Position numbers and translations under genes: made by a program
DNA from: a virus
Direction: 5' to 3' (one strand)
Virus record (IMG/VR): IMGVR_UViG_3300032820_000082
Span: 1 to 27,897 of that record
DNA: 27,897 nt
Shown: piece after piece, positions 8,211-15,599 of the stretch
Position numbering within the stretch: position 1 is the stretch's first letter
Layout: each line of letters opens with the position of its first letter
Notes under the pieces: model-generated
Database searches by the model: none
The model's input: only the letters and a program-made list of their open reading frames with translations
Told to the model about the DNA's origin: nothing

Positions 8211-8439
8211 GGCGCCGGAACCAGTCCGCACCAAACGAATTATTCTCACTGACGTAGCGGGCGATGATGTCGTCAATGCGGCCAACGTCGATGTTTTTAT
8301 GTTGGTGCGGCCAGCAGCGGCCGTACTCGTCATGGAGACGCTGGGGAGGGAATGTTTCAGTGTCTGGGCCAAACTGGCTGATATTCCAGTCATGAATAAT
8401 TTCATCGACAGAGCGGGGTGGTCGGCGGGAAGGAGACAT
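8053..8439 (-). CDS. Lone minus-strand small protein, moron-like
   Basis: The 128-residue product has a protein-like first part (about residues 1-88) rich in aromatic and charged residues, with segments such as DEIIHDWNISQFG, RIDDIIARYVSENN and GADWFRRLKTYGGNRRL. The remainder is low-complexity Pro/Ser/Arg and lies antisense to the last 158 bases of the 924-residue gene, so the functional part is probably the first two thirds. A GAGGTG ribosome-site-like sequence sits just before the ATG, and an extended -10 promoter-like element lies upstream on the same strand. The function is not recognised. It is the only minus-strand gene inside the structural block, which fits an acquired accessory gene. 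An overlapping reverse frame at 8181-8468 looks less protein-like. Confidence 0.5.
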   Translation of the reverse strand: MSPSRRPPRSVDEIIHDWNISQFGPDTETFPPQRLHDEYGRCWPHQHKNIDVGRIDDIIARYVSENNSFGADWFRRLKTYGGNRRLMLETERRAPVPPAPPSAGDPVSSQTPASRTTRPSRTRRESPE

Positions 8440-8562
8440 AACACCTCATCATGCGCGGGAGAAACCACCCACCTGGCGTGGGTTGGTGACCGTCACAGGG
8501 CCGCGCCCCTCGGGTCGTCTGGATGAGCCGATACGGCGCAGGAACGCGCCCCATCAGGGTTC

Positions 8563-8571
8563 AGTATATCA
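8563..8571 (-). promoter_or_regulatory. Extended -10 promoter element for the minus-strand gene
   Basis: On the minus strand these bases read TGATATACT, an extended -10 (TGn followed by TATACT, five of six matches to TATAAT). No good -35 is seen at 16-18 bp, which is tolerated for extended -10 promoters. It points towards the minus-strand gene starting at 8439, leaving a leader of roughly 115 bases. A perfect dyad at 8575-8592 overlaps the position a -35 would occupy. Confidence 0.35.
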
Positions 8572-8574
8572 AAC

Positions 8575-8592
8575 AAAGCGCCTCCTCGCTTT
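8575..8592. promoter_or_regulatory. Perfect dyad AAAGCG-N6-CGCTTT, operator candidate
   Basis: Two 6-bp arms (AAAGCG at 8575-8580 and CGCTTT at 8587-8592) flank a 6-bp spacer. The dyad sits directly upstream of the minus-strand extended -10, where a repressor or activator would act. It could equally be an RNA hairpin in plus-strand transcripts. The call rests on symmetry and position only. Confidence 0.35.
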
Positions 8593-8716
8593 ACCGGCGC
8601 AGGTGTGATATTTATGCAGTGGTAACTGACTGACGCTTTTGCTTGGGCGCGACTGATTCTCGCGCCGACAACCGCGCCCCGGCGGGGTAAAGGCGACAAG
8701 GGGACACACGACGCGG

Positions 8717-8760
8717 GGGCGTGTTTTTGGGCTTTATGCAGCCCAGGGCACGCCCTTTTT
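8717..8760 (+). terminator. Intrinsic terminator-like hairpin upstream of the scaffold gene
   Basis: The outer stem GGGCGTG (8717-8723) pairs perfectly with CACGCCC (8749-8755) and is followed at once by T5 (8756-8760). An inner stem GGGC/GCCC (8729-8732 with 8741-8744) closes the loop region. It reads as a terminator only on the plus strand. It ends 31 bases before the scaffold ATG, so it would cut or attenuate transcripts coming from the portal side. Confidence 0.65.
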
Positions 8761-8791
8761 GTCATGGTCCCCCCTTTTTGACGCGAGTGCT

Positions 8792-9736
8792 ATGAATCCT
8801 GACGCAGGGCAGGTCACCGACGGCGACATCACCATCGACTCGAATCACGAGACGCCGGATCAAATTGCTGTCGCCTTTCAGGACGATACGCCACGGGCCG
8901 AGGACGCCCCGGCTGTCGAAGCCAGTGAGCCAAGCGAGGCAGCGGGTGAGTCCCCCGAGGCAGCGCCTGCGCCACCGAAAAAGCGGACACGTCGCAATGA
9001 CCCTGGCGAGGCCGTCAAGGCCGCGATTGCCAAACAGCGCGAGGCAGAACGACGCGCCGAGGCGGCTGAGTCTCGCGTGCAGGAACTCTCGGCACCACCA
9101 GCGGAGGCGCACCCCCCTTCGGAACCCGAGCCGCAGGCACCGACCTGGGAGCGGTTCAAGACGATGCCCGGGGTACCCACGGTCGATCAGTTTCAGTCCT
9201 ACGAGGACTACAGCATGGCGCTGGCCGAGTTTGTCTCGGATGCCAAGCAGACCGAGTACACGGCGGCCCAACAGCAGGCGCACGAGCAACAGCAGCAAGC
9301 GCAACAGCAGCAAGTGCAGCTCGACCGCTGGTCAAAAACGCTGGAGGAGGCGCGCCAGCACGACCCCAAATTTGATGAGACCCTGAATCTTGACACGCCG
9401 ATGTCGCTGCCGATGCAGCACTTGGCGATGGAAAGCCCGCACGGCATCGCGATCTTGCAGTGGCTCTCCGCACACCCAGATGACGCTCAGCGTATCTCCA
9501 CGCTGCACCCGGCAGAAACCTACCGGGAAATGGGGAAATTGGAAGCCCGACTCGAAGCTGCCTCGTCCACTGAAAAAAGCGGCCCAGCCCGAGTCGTCAG
9601 TTCCGCGAAAGCTCCCATCAAGCCGCTGGGAACTTCGCCACCCGCAGAGGACCCCTTTGCAATCACCGACGATTTATCCATGGACGAACACTTCCGTCGG
9701 ATGAACGCGGCAGATCGGCAAGCGGGTCTTCTGTAA
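8792..9736 (+). CDS. Scaffolding protein (candidate)
   Basis: This 314-residue protein is acidic, Ala/Pro/Glu-rich and largely helical or disordered. A Gln-rich coiled-coil stretch (QQQAHEQQQQAQQQQVQ) lies near the middle, and a short structured C-terminus carries MDEHFRRMNAADRQ. That composition and its position directly before the coat gene match P22-type scaffolds, which guide coat assembly and then leave the prohead. Scaffolds diverge too much for sequence recognition, so the call is by position and composition. ATG 8792 is preferred over an in-frame TTG at 8759, because the TTG lies inside the T-tract of the terminator-like hairpin. The ribosome site is weak. Confidence 0.7.
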   Translation: MNPDAGQVTDGDITIDSNHETPDQIAVAFQDDTPRAEDAPAVEASEPSEAAGESPEAAPAPPKKRTRRNDPGEAVKAAIAKQREAERRAEAAESRVQELSAPPAEAHPPSEPEPQAPTWERFKTMPGVPTVDQFQSYEDYSMALAEFVSDAKQTEYTAAQQQAHEQQQQAQQQQVQLDRWSKTLEEARQHDPKFDETLNLDTPMSLPMQHLAMESPHGIAILQWLSAHPDDAQRISTLHPAETYREMGKLEARLEAASSTEKSGPARVVSSAKAPIKPLGTSPPAEDPFAITDDLSMDEHFRRMNAADRQAGLL

Positions 9737-9755
9737 TTCAGGTAAAGGATGATCG

Positions 9756-10994
9756 ATGGCTAATACACTTGCCACACCTTCTTGGACCACGAAGGAGGTT
9801 GCGCGTTCGTTCATTAACAAGCTGGTGTTTCTTGCCAATGTCAACCGGACATACGACGACCAATACGAGATTGCCGGCGCGAAGGTGGGGAACACGGTTA
9901 ATGCCAGACTGCCCCAGCGTTTTACCGTCACCGACGGTCAGGCGCTCCAACTGCAGAACTTGTATGACCAGACCGTCCCGATCTCGCTGACCAATCAGAA
10001 GAACGTCGCGTTTGGGTACTCCAGTCAGCAGGCAACGACCGAGCTGGACAACATTCGGACGCGCTACATCAACCCCGGGTCTGAGGCTTTAGCGAACGCC
10101 GCTGAAGTGCTCGCGTTCAACGCGGTCTATCGGGACATTTACTCGTCGGTCGGGACACCAGGCACGACGCCCAGTGCGACCCTGACCTATCTTGAGGCTG
10201 GCGTGAAGCTGACCGACCTCTCGACCCCCTTGCGGGGCCGCGTGGCGGTACTCGACCCGCTGGCGATGAGCACGCTCGCGAACACCACCAGCTCGCTCTT
10301 CAACCCAACGGCCGTCATTGCCGAAAATTACGAAGAGGGGATGTTCGGACGAAAGCAGCTCGGCGTCGATAAGTGGCTGCAAGATCCGGTGCGCCCGACG
10401 CATACGACTGGCACCTACACGGCGTCCACGCCGCTGGTGGATGGCGCATCACAAACGGGCAGCACGCTCGCTACGGATGGCTGGGCCTCTGGGGCCGCCA
10501 CGTTGAACAAAGGCGATATCTTCACCATCGCTGGCGTCAATTCCGTTAACCCCCTGTCGTACTCGTCCACGGGACGGTTGCAGCAGTTTGTCGTCACGGC
10601 GACCACGTCTGACTCGTCAGGCGATATGGCGACGTTGCCGATTAGCCCGAGCATCATCACCTCTGGTCAGCTCCAGACCGTGGATGCTTCACCCGCGAAC
10701 AATGCCGTGATTACCGTGCTAGGTACGACGGCAGCGGCGGGTGGCACCCTGGCGACCACGACCAGTCCACAATCGTTTGTCTACCACCCTGACGCCTTCG
10801 CCTACGTAATGGCCGACCTCATGAAACCAGGGGCCGGGGCTGAGTCCACTACAGTGCGATCCAAGGCACTCGGATTTTCCATCCGCATGGTCGAGCAGTA
10901 CCAGATCGGTACGGACCAAAACCCAAGCCGTCTGGATATCCTGATCGGCGCGGCCACTATTCAAGCGCGGCTTGCCGCGAGAGTGTGGGGTTAA
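9756..10994 (+). CDS. Major capsid (coat) protein, P22 gp5-like
   Basis: The 412-residue protein opens with a pattern typical of P22-type coats (TKEVARSFINKLVFLANVNRTYDDQY broken by the DUF-like turns; then GNTVNARLPQRF and NVAFGYSSQQATTELD). An inserted domain at about residues 220-320 is rich in Thr, Ser and Gly, matching the position of the P22 I-domain. The C-terminus returns to the HK97-fold pattern (VYHPDAFAYVMADL, GFSIRMVEQYQIG, DILIGAATIQARLAARVWG in consecutive pieces). P22 gp5 is 430 residues, so the length is normal. AAAGGA at 9744-9749 is a good ribosome site seven bases from the ATG. It would form the icosahedral shell with the preceding scaffold. Confidence 0.9.
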   Translation: MANTLATPSWTTKEVARSFINKLVFLANVNRTYDDQYEIAGAKVGNTVNARLPQRFTVTDGQALQLQNLYDQTVPISLTNQKNVAFGYSSQQATTELDNIRTRYINPGSEALANAAEVLAFNAVYRDIYSSVGTPGTTPSATLTYLEAGVKLTDLSTPLRGRVAVLDPLAMSTLANTTSSLFNPTAVIAENYEEGMFGRKQLGVDKWLQDPVRPTHTTGTYTASTPLVDGASQTGSTLATDGWASGAATLNKGDIFTIAGVNSVNPLSYSSTGRLQQFVVTATTSDSSGDMATLPISPSIITSGQLQTVDASPANNAVITVLGTTAAAGGTLATTTSPQSFVYHPDAFAYVMADLMKPGAGAESTTVRSKALGFSIRMVEQYQIGTDQNPSRLDILIGAATIQARLAARVWG

Positions 10995-10996
10995 TT

Positions 10997-11629
10997 ATGG
11001 CACTAGCGACAACAACACTATCGTCCGCCGTTGCCGTCGATGACACGTCTATTGTCGTCGCGTCAGCGACCTCATTTGACGCAGGACGCTTGGTCCTCGT
11101 GGACAATGAGGTGATGCAGGTCGCGCAGAACTACAGCTCAGGCACCACGGTTGATGTGATGCGTGGCGTCAACGGAACAGCGACCAAAGCCCACGTAATC
11201 ACGAGCAATGTGTCGCATGGAGAGGCGACCGATTTCTCGACGCCTGCCGCGCAGGAGATCGTCGGTTACCAAGCCTCACGGGCGACGGTGATCACTAGCA
11301 TCACCGCCACTGGCACCTTGACGTTGCCGACAGCCGGGACCGATGCTCGCGTGATCCTTAACGGGACCAGCGTGATTGCGCTGACCATCCCGGTGCCGAC
11401 CAAAGATATGGACGGGACGCTGTTGACCATCGTGGGCAACGGCGTGGCGGCCCATACGCTCACGTTTACGGGAGGGCTGTCCGGTGCTGGCACATCCTAT
11501 GACGTGATCACAACCAACTCTGCGGCTCCGATTGCATTCACCGCGATTGCGTGCAACGGATTGTGGAACTCGTTTGTGGCGACCCCGATGGCGGGGACGG
11601 TCACGAACATCACAGGCACCGTGGCCTAA
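10997..11629 (+). CDS. Head decoration or head-fibre-like protein
   Basis: The 210-residue product starts with a compact module of the type DAGRLVLVDNEVMQV then VDVMRGVNGTATKAH, a pattern found repeatedly in phage surface proteins. A Gly/Thr/Val-rich beta region follows (for example VILNGTSVIALTIPVP and LTFTGGLSGAG). It starts two bases after the coat gene with GGGG upstream, and is followed by a terminator-like hairpin, so it is expected to be made in amounts close to coat protein. That points to a decoration protein on the capsid surface. ATG 10997 is preferred to the in-frame GTG at 10985, which lies inside the coat gene. Confidence 0.65.
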   Translation: MALATTTLSSAVAVDDTSIVVASATSFDAGRLVLVDNEVMQVAQNYSSGTTVDVMRGVNGTATKAHVITSNVSHGEATDFSTPAAQEIVGYQASRATVITSITATGTLTLPTAGTDARVILNGTSVIALTIPVPTKDMDGTLLTIVGNGVAAHTLTFTGGLSGAGTSYDVITTNSAAPIAFTAIACNGLWNSFVATPMAGTVTNITGTVA

Positions 11630-11642
11630 CATCACACAGAGA

Positions 11643-11674
11643 GGGGGGTCACACTGTGGCCCTCCGCTCTTTTT
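11643..11674 (+). terminator. Intrinsic terminator-like hairpin after the capsid genes
   Basis: A nine-pair stem (11643-11651 with 11657-11665, including two G-T pairs) closes a five-base loop and is followed by GC then TCTTTTT (T5 at 11670-11674). It lies 13 bases after the decoration gene stop and ends 13 bases before the next ATG. It would let capsid genes be expressed more strongly than the downstream tail genes. Confidence 0.6.
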
Positions 11675-11687
11675 CACGAGGGGATAC

Positions 11688-12176
11688 ATGGGGATTGTGC
11701 ATAACCCGGATTCGGACTTCGCCAGGGAGCTGGAGAAATGGAACCAGCCGACGACCAACGGCGGATTTGGTGCGGCGAGATTTGAAGAGTATCCGCTCAT
11801 GGTGTACAAGGCGTTCCAGCGGGAGAACGGGAAGGTGATGTGCGGCGACCCCCGTGCCTCGGTAGGGGATGCTGACGGCGAAGCCTTTTCGCGGTCATGT
11901 CAGCTTGTCGTGCAGAGCAACGATGAGCGCGACCGGGCACTCTCAGATGGCTGGTCCGCGTCGCCAGATCAGGCGCTTGAGAAATTCGAGCGTGATTTGC
12001 AGTCCATCGCTGAGGTGACCGCGCAGCGACACTTTGCCGATCAGGGACTCAGTGATCTCGCCAAGGCCGAGGCGACGACGGCGGATGCGGCGACCCATGC
12101 ACAGGTGCCGGCGGTGCCGATTACGCCGGTCAAGCGGAAGCGTGTGCGTCCGTCGCGCAGTAAGGCGAAGGGGTAA
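11688..12176 (+). CDS. Small phage structural protein of unknown function
   Basis: The 162-residue protein has a recognisable opening (FEEYPLMVYKAFQRENGK, about residues 32-49) and CQLVVQSNDERDRALSDGW (about 72-90), patterns shared by small proteins located between the coat and the head-tail connector in several phages. The C-terminal 40 residues are Ala-rich and then strongly basic (VKRKRVRPSRSKAKG), suggesting DNA contact or a disordered tail. ATG 11688 has GAGGGG eight bases upstream, and the longer frame from 11532 would run through the terminator hairpin, so it is rejected. The role is unknown; a head-completion factor is possible. Confidence 0.65.
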   Translation: MGIVHNPDSDFARELEKWNQPTTNGGFGAARFEEYPLMVYKAFQRENGKVMCGDPRASVGDADGEAFSRSCQLVVQSNDERDRALSDGWSASPDQALEKFERDLQSIAEVTAQRHFADQGLSDLAKAEATTADAATHAQVPAVPITPVKRKRVRPSRSKAKG

Positions 12177-12179
12177 CAC

Positions 12180-12458
12180 ATGGCCCAAACCAGCGGGACG
12201 TATAACCGGTCGGTCGTGATTACGAAAAGCGACACCGTAAACTTCGATGGGTCCACGTATTCTGCCGCTGCCTCGACGAAGGCCATTCCGGCTGATGCCA
12301 TCTTCGTCGGAGGCGCTGGTGTTGTGGTCGCGATTTTCGAGGATGGCAGCTCCGCGCCATTCACCGTGTTGGCCGGCACCGTACTGCCGCTCAAGTGTAT
12401 TCGCGTGAATAGCACCTCCACGACAGCGACACTCATGAATGCGCTCTATCAAGTGTAA
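12180..12458 (+). CDS. Small beta-rich virion-type protein
   Basis: The 92-residue product has the pattern of a small phage beta-sandwich protein: SDTVNF, then AIFVGGAGVVVAIF, TVLAGTVLPLKCIRV and STTATLMNALYQV. Similar short proteins sit near connector genes in many phages and are usually annotated as hypothetical or structural. AAGGGG at 12168-12173 is a good ribosome site. Its stop overlaps the start of the gp4-like gene as TAATG, so the two are co-translated. A role on the head surface or at the connector is inferred from place only. Confidence 0.65.
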   Translation: MAQTSGTYNRSVVITKSDTVNFDGSTYSAAASTKAIPADAIFVGGAGVVVAIFEDGSSAPFTVLAGTVLPLKCIRVNSTSTTATLMNALYQV

Positions 12459-13192
12459 TGACTGTCAGCCAGCTCATCACTGCGGCCCTGCAAGACTTGC
12501 GGGTGTTACAGGTCGGAGAGACTGCGTCAGCGAACGACGCGGCGTATGGGCTCAACCGACTCAATGACTGGATCGACGGCCTCGCGACCGAGGGCTTGAC
12601 GGTCTATAGCCGAGCGCGCACGCTCTGGACGATCTCAGCAGCTACCAGTTACACGATTGGCACCGGGGCGACGATCAACTGTGCGCGCCCCACGGGTCCA
12701 CTGGCTATCGACAACGTCGGCTTTCAGGACACGTCGGTCTCACCGACGATAGAGTACAACCTGGGGCCGGTGCTGACAGAGGACGCCTACGACGGGATCG
12801 CGCAGAAAGCTCTCACGTCTGTCTATCCGCAGGCCGTGTACTACAACCCCACGTATGATTCCGGGTTTGGTCTCATTCGCCTGTGGCCGATCCCCACCAG
12901 CACCACGCTGCAAGGCGTGATCTATACCCTGGTGCCCGTGAGCGAATTTACAGCCATCAGTGACACGATTGCGCTGCCGCCGGGGTATCGCCGGTTCATG
13001 CGGACCAATCTCGCCAAAGAATTGGCGAGCGCGTTTGACTCGCCGCTGACGCCGGATATCCAGCAGGCCGCAGCGGAAAGCAAGGCCGACGTGAAGCGTG
13101 CCAACGAGCGGTTGATGGACCTCTCCAGTGGCGTGGCAGGACTCATCTTTGGTGGCGCCGGCCCGCACTACAATATCTATTCGGACACATAG
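12458..13192 (+). CDS. P22 gp4-like head-tail adaptor (tail accessory factor)
   Basis: In P22, gp4 binds below the portal ring after packaging and extends the channel. The first 60 residues carry the family hallmarks: an N-terminal helix (TVSQLITAALQDLRVL), then NDAAYGLNRLNDWIDGLATEGL. A middle beta region follows with IRLWPIPTS, and a helical segment with YRRFMRTNLAKELASAFDS. The product is 244 residues, longer than P22 gp4 (166), as is common for environmental relatives. It lies immediately before the gp10-like gene, the same order as in P22. It has no clear ribosome site and its ATG overlaps the previous stop. Confidence 0.85.
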   Translation: MTVSQLITAALQDLRVLQVGETASANDAAYGLNRLNDWIDGLATEGLTVYSRARTLWTISAATSYTIGTGATINCARPTGPLAIDNVGFQDTSVSPTIEYNLGPVLTEDAYDGIAQKALTSVYPQAVYYNPTYDSGFGLIRLWPIPTSTTLQGVIYTLVPVSEFTAISDTIALPPGYRRFMRTNLAKELASAFDSPLTPDIQQAAAESKADVKRANERLMDLSSGVAGLIFGGAGPHYNIYSDT

Positions 13193-13194
13193 AC

Positions 13195-14673
13195 ATGCCG
13201 CAATATTCCGGCTTTGTCTACGGGTCAAACGAACAGCAGAGCCCGTGGGCTGACTGTGAGCGCACGGTCAACTGGTACCCCGAGCCGACCCAGGCGTCGT
13301 CGTCGCCACACGTCGCTGCGCTCTATCCCTGTCCCGGACAGGAGGAGTATGTCCGGGTCGGTGACATCAATGGTCGCGCCCTCTTCGCCATGTCGGGCAA
13401 CTGCTACGCCCTGATGGGGTCGAGCCTCTACAGGGTGCTTGAAACGGCCACCGCGTCGATTGTCACGGACGGGACAGGGGTCACCAATGACCCCAATCCC
13501 GCAAGCATTGCGAGCAATGGGGACGGTGGCGGCCAGATTCTGATCGGCTCTGGGACGAACGGGTACCTGTTGACGATTGCGACCAATACACTCAGCGCAT
13601 CGATCAGCGCGCTCGCCGGGAAATGCACGATGGTCGGCATGATCGATGGCTACTTCTTGTCCTTCGACAGCGCCGAATCCAAATTTTACATCTCTGCTTT
13701 GAACAACGGCGCAAGCTGGGACGCCACACAGTATGCCCAGCGCAGCATTGCCCCAGACCCCTGGAAGGCGATGGTCGTGGACGGCAATCGTCAGATTTGG
13801 CTCATTGGCGAACAGACGGGCGAGGTCTGGTACGACGCTGGGACGAGCCCGTTTCCCTTCGCGCCCGTGCCGGGGTCGGTGTTTGGCTATGGCACATCGG
13901 CACCGTATTCAGTCAAACTGGCTGGCGACAAAATGGTCTGGCTCTCCCAGACGGCAGAGGGCGCGGGGATTGTCGTCGCCGCGACCGGCCTGGTTCCACA
14001 GCGGGTCAGTTCGTACGCGGTCGAGACCGCCATCGCCGGCTATGCCAGAACCAGCAAAATCACCGACGCGGAAGCCGTCGTCTACAGCGACCAGGGCCAT
14101 CTTTTTTACTGCCTGACGTTTCCAGCGGCCCAGGCGACCTGGGTCTTCGACCTCTCGACGGGTCTCTGGCACGAGCGAGGCGTCTGGGATGTGAGCAGTG
14201 GCAGTTATGCGATGTGGGGACCGCGCAGCCACTGCTATGCGTTTGGCAAGCATCTCGTCGCTGACCGCACCACGGGACTCATCTGCTCGATGGATACCGC
14301 CTTCACGACGGAATGCAACGGTGACCTGATTCGTCGGCTGCGCGTGCCGCCTCCGCTCTGGCTGCAAGCGGGGGCCGCACGTCGCCTCTTTGTCTCTCGT
14401 CTGGAGCTGTTGCTGGAACCGGGTCTCGGTGCCGTCTCTGGGCAGGGCGTCGATCCCCAGGTCATGATGCGGACGAGTACGGACCTCAAGACGTGGAGTA
14501 ATACGCAGCTCGCTGCGGCCGGGGCGCAGGGGACGTTTGGCACGCGGGTGTATTGGACGCGACTGGCGAGCTCCGACCGTGCCTGGGTGCCAGAAGTGAC
14601 GGTCACTGATCCGATTCCCTGGCGGATTGTGGGGGCCAACGTGGAAGGACGCAACATCCAAGGACGGGACTGA
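13195..14673 (+). CDS. P22 gp10-like packaged-DNA stabilisation (tail nozzle) protein
   Basis: The 492-residue protein has the typical start of this family: a short N-terminus, then CERTVNWYPEP (residues 21-31). A repetitive beta-propeller-like body follows with motifs such as GRALFAMSGNCYALMGSSLYRVL, QIWLIGEQTGEVWYDAG and DLSTGLWHERG. P22 gp10 is 472 residues and forms the hexameric nozzle below gp4 that holds packaged DNA and carries the tail spikes. Length, order and motifs agree. It starts two bases after the gp4-like gene. Its stop (TGA 14671-14673) lies four bases before the next chosen start. Confidence 0.88.
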   Translation: MPQYSGFVYGSNEQQSPWADCERTVNWYPEPTQASSSPHVAALYPCPGQEEYVRVGDINGRALFAMSGNCYALMGSSLYRVLETATASIVTDGTGVTNDPNPASIASNGDGGGQILIGSGTNGYLLTIATNTLSASISALAGKCTMVGMIDGYFLSFDSAESKFYISALNNGASWDATQYAQRSIAPDPWKAMVVDGNRQIWLIGEQTGEVWYDAGTSPFPFAPVPGSVFGYGTSAPYSVKLAGDKMVWLSQTAEGAGIVVAATGLVPQRVSSYAVETAIAGYARTSKITDAEAVVYSDQGHLFYCLTFPAAQATWVFDLSTGLWHERGVWDVSSGSYAMWGPRSHCYAFGKHLVADRTTGLICSMDTAFTTECNGDLIRRLRVPPPLWLQAGAARRLFVSRLELLLEPGLGAVSGQGVDPQVMMRTSTDLKTWSNTQLAAAGAQGTFGTRVYWTRLASSDRAWVPEVTVTDPIPWRIVGANVEGRNIQGRD

Positions 14674-14676
14674 TGG

Positions 14677-15162
14677 ATGCTCAGCATAGCGCCGACACCG
14701 GAAGTCGTAGTCGAGCCGGCCGTCGTGGAGCGCCGGATCTCGGGGCGCGTCACACAGGTGATGCGGTACTGGCTGCTCTCGATGGTGGACCGGTTGAACG
14801 CCACGCCGCAGACGCTGGACACCGTGCAGCTCTCCACGCAGGCGGCATCGATCAGCGCGACGAATTTTGCGATCCTGTCGGTGTCACCAGGCGTGTATCG
14901 GCTCTCGATGGGAGCCAGGATTTCCCGAGCGGCGACGACCAGCTCGTCCCTGACCGTGACGTTCGGGTGGACCGCGTCGGCAGTTGCTTGCACGACGAGC
15001 AGCACGGCGATGACGGGGAACACGACCGCGACCGTGGGCACTCTGACGATCCTGGTGCGCGTGGACGAGGCGACGGCGATCACGTATGCGACGACCTACG
15101 CGAGCGCGGGGGGCACGACGATGCAATACAGCCTGGACGTGTCGTGCGAGCAGCTCGTGTAA
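14677..15162 (+). CDS. Beta-rich virion protein at the P22 tail-needle position
   Basis: The 161-residue product has a short N-terminal helical segment (VERRISGRVTQVMRYWLLSM) and then a Thr/Ser/Val-rich beta domain with YRLSMGARISRAATTSSS, VTFGWTAS, TGNTTATVGTL and ITYATTYASAGGTTMQYSL in consecutive strands. Phage proteins of this type are common next to tail genes and are usually uncharacterised structural proteins. In P22 this position after gp10 is taken by the tail needle gp26, but no long coiled coil is visible here, so I do not call it a needle. An overlapping frame from 14673 is open through this gene but gives a low-complexity product. Confidence 0.65.
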   Translation: MLSIAPTPEVVVEPAVVERRISGRVTQVMRYWLLSMVDRLNATPQTLDTVQLSTQAASISATNFAILSVSPGVYRLSMGARISRAATTSSSLTVTFGWTASAVACTTSSTAMTGNTTATVGTLTILVRVDEATAITYATTYASAGGTTMQYSLDVSCEQLV

Positions 15163-15599
15163 TCCGACCGGCCACGCTTGCGGATGTGCCGGCCCTGGTC
15201 GTGATGGGGCAGCAGTTTGCCCAGACAGAGATGTATCGGGATGTGCTGCGCGAGAACCCTGAGCAGATGGCAATTGTCGCGACGAACCTCATTGAGGATG
15301 AGAGCGGGACGGTGCTGGTCCTTGAGCGAGACGGCGTCCTGATGGGCATGATCGGACTCGTCTGCACTCCGCATTTCCTGTCTGGCGACATGTATGCTGG
15401 TGAGGTGTTCTGGTGGGTCACGCCGGGACAGCGCGGTGACGGGGTCCGACTCCTGCGCTCGGCGGAATCGTGGGCCATCGAGCGCGGGGCCAAGACGCTA
15501 CAGATGATCGCCCCCACCGAGCGCGTCGGACAGTTCTACGCCCGGATGGGATTTCGAAGGACGGAAATCTCCTACCAGAAGGAGTTAGTGGCATCATGA
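15144..15599 (+). CDS. GNAT-family N-acetyltransferase
   Basis: This is a 151-residue GCN5-related acetyltransferase, which transfers acetyl from acetyl-CoA to an amine. The fold starts with IRPATLADVPAL (residues 7-18). Beta strands LVLERDGVLMGMIGLV (58-73) and AGEVFWWVTP (85-94) lead to the acetyl-CoA loop around QRGDGVRLL (96-104), with its R97 and G100 placement. IERGAKTL and FYARMGFRR (131-139) end the fold. The best start keeping the first strand is GTG 15144, overlapping the previous gene by 19 bases; ATG 15204 would cut into the fold. Its stop overlaps the next gene as ATGA. The substrate is unknown. Confidence 0.85.
   Translation: MRAARVIRPATLADVPALVVMGQQFAQTEMYRDVLRENPEQMAIVATNLIEDESGTVLVLERDGVLMGMIGLVCTPHFLSGDMYAGEVFWWVTPGQRGDGVRLLRSAESWAIERGAKTLQMIAPTERVGQFYARMGFRRTEISYQKELVAS

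Larger units (their letters stand above)
8440..8791. other. Intergenic control region before the scaffold gene
   Basis: No gene is supported here on either strand. It contains several perfect short hairpins: 8535-8550 (GGCGC/GCGCC, 6-nt loop), 8575-8592 (AAAGCG/CGCTTT) and 8646-8666 (GGCGCGA/TCGCGCC, 7-nt loop). These are followed by the terminator-like structure at 8717-8760. A minus-strand extended -10 lies at 8563-8571. The density of dyads in about 350 bases suggests a regulatory hub separating portal-region transcription from the capsid genes. Confidence 0.55.

Noticed and set aside
8590-8617. A plus-strand sigma70 promoter for the capsid genes (TTTACC with a TATG-type -10)
   Set aside because: The -10 matches only three of six bases at the right spacing, too weak to call.
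8493-8765. Minus-strand 90-codon frame in the pre-scaffold region
   Set aside because: The product has no protein-like pattern and the frame crosses the terminator and hairpins.
11532-11687. Upstream extension of the 162-residue gene
   Set aside because: It would overlap the decoration gene and read through the terminator hairpin; ATG 11688 has its own ribosome site.
14673-15599. A 308-codon open frame from an ATG overlapping the gp10-like stop through the acetyltransferase
   Set aside because: The first 157 codons are antisense-like low complexity rich in Asp, Arg, Gly and His and overlap a well-formed beta-rich protein in another frame. Only the GNAT part from about 15144 looks real.
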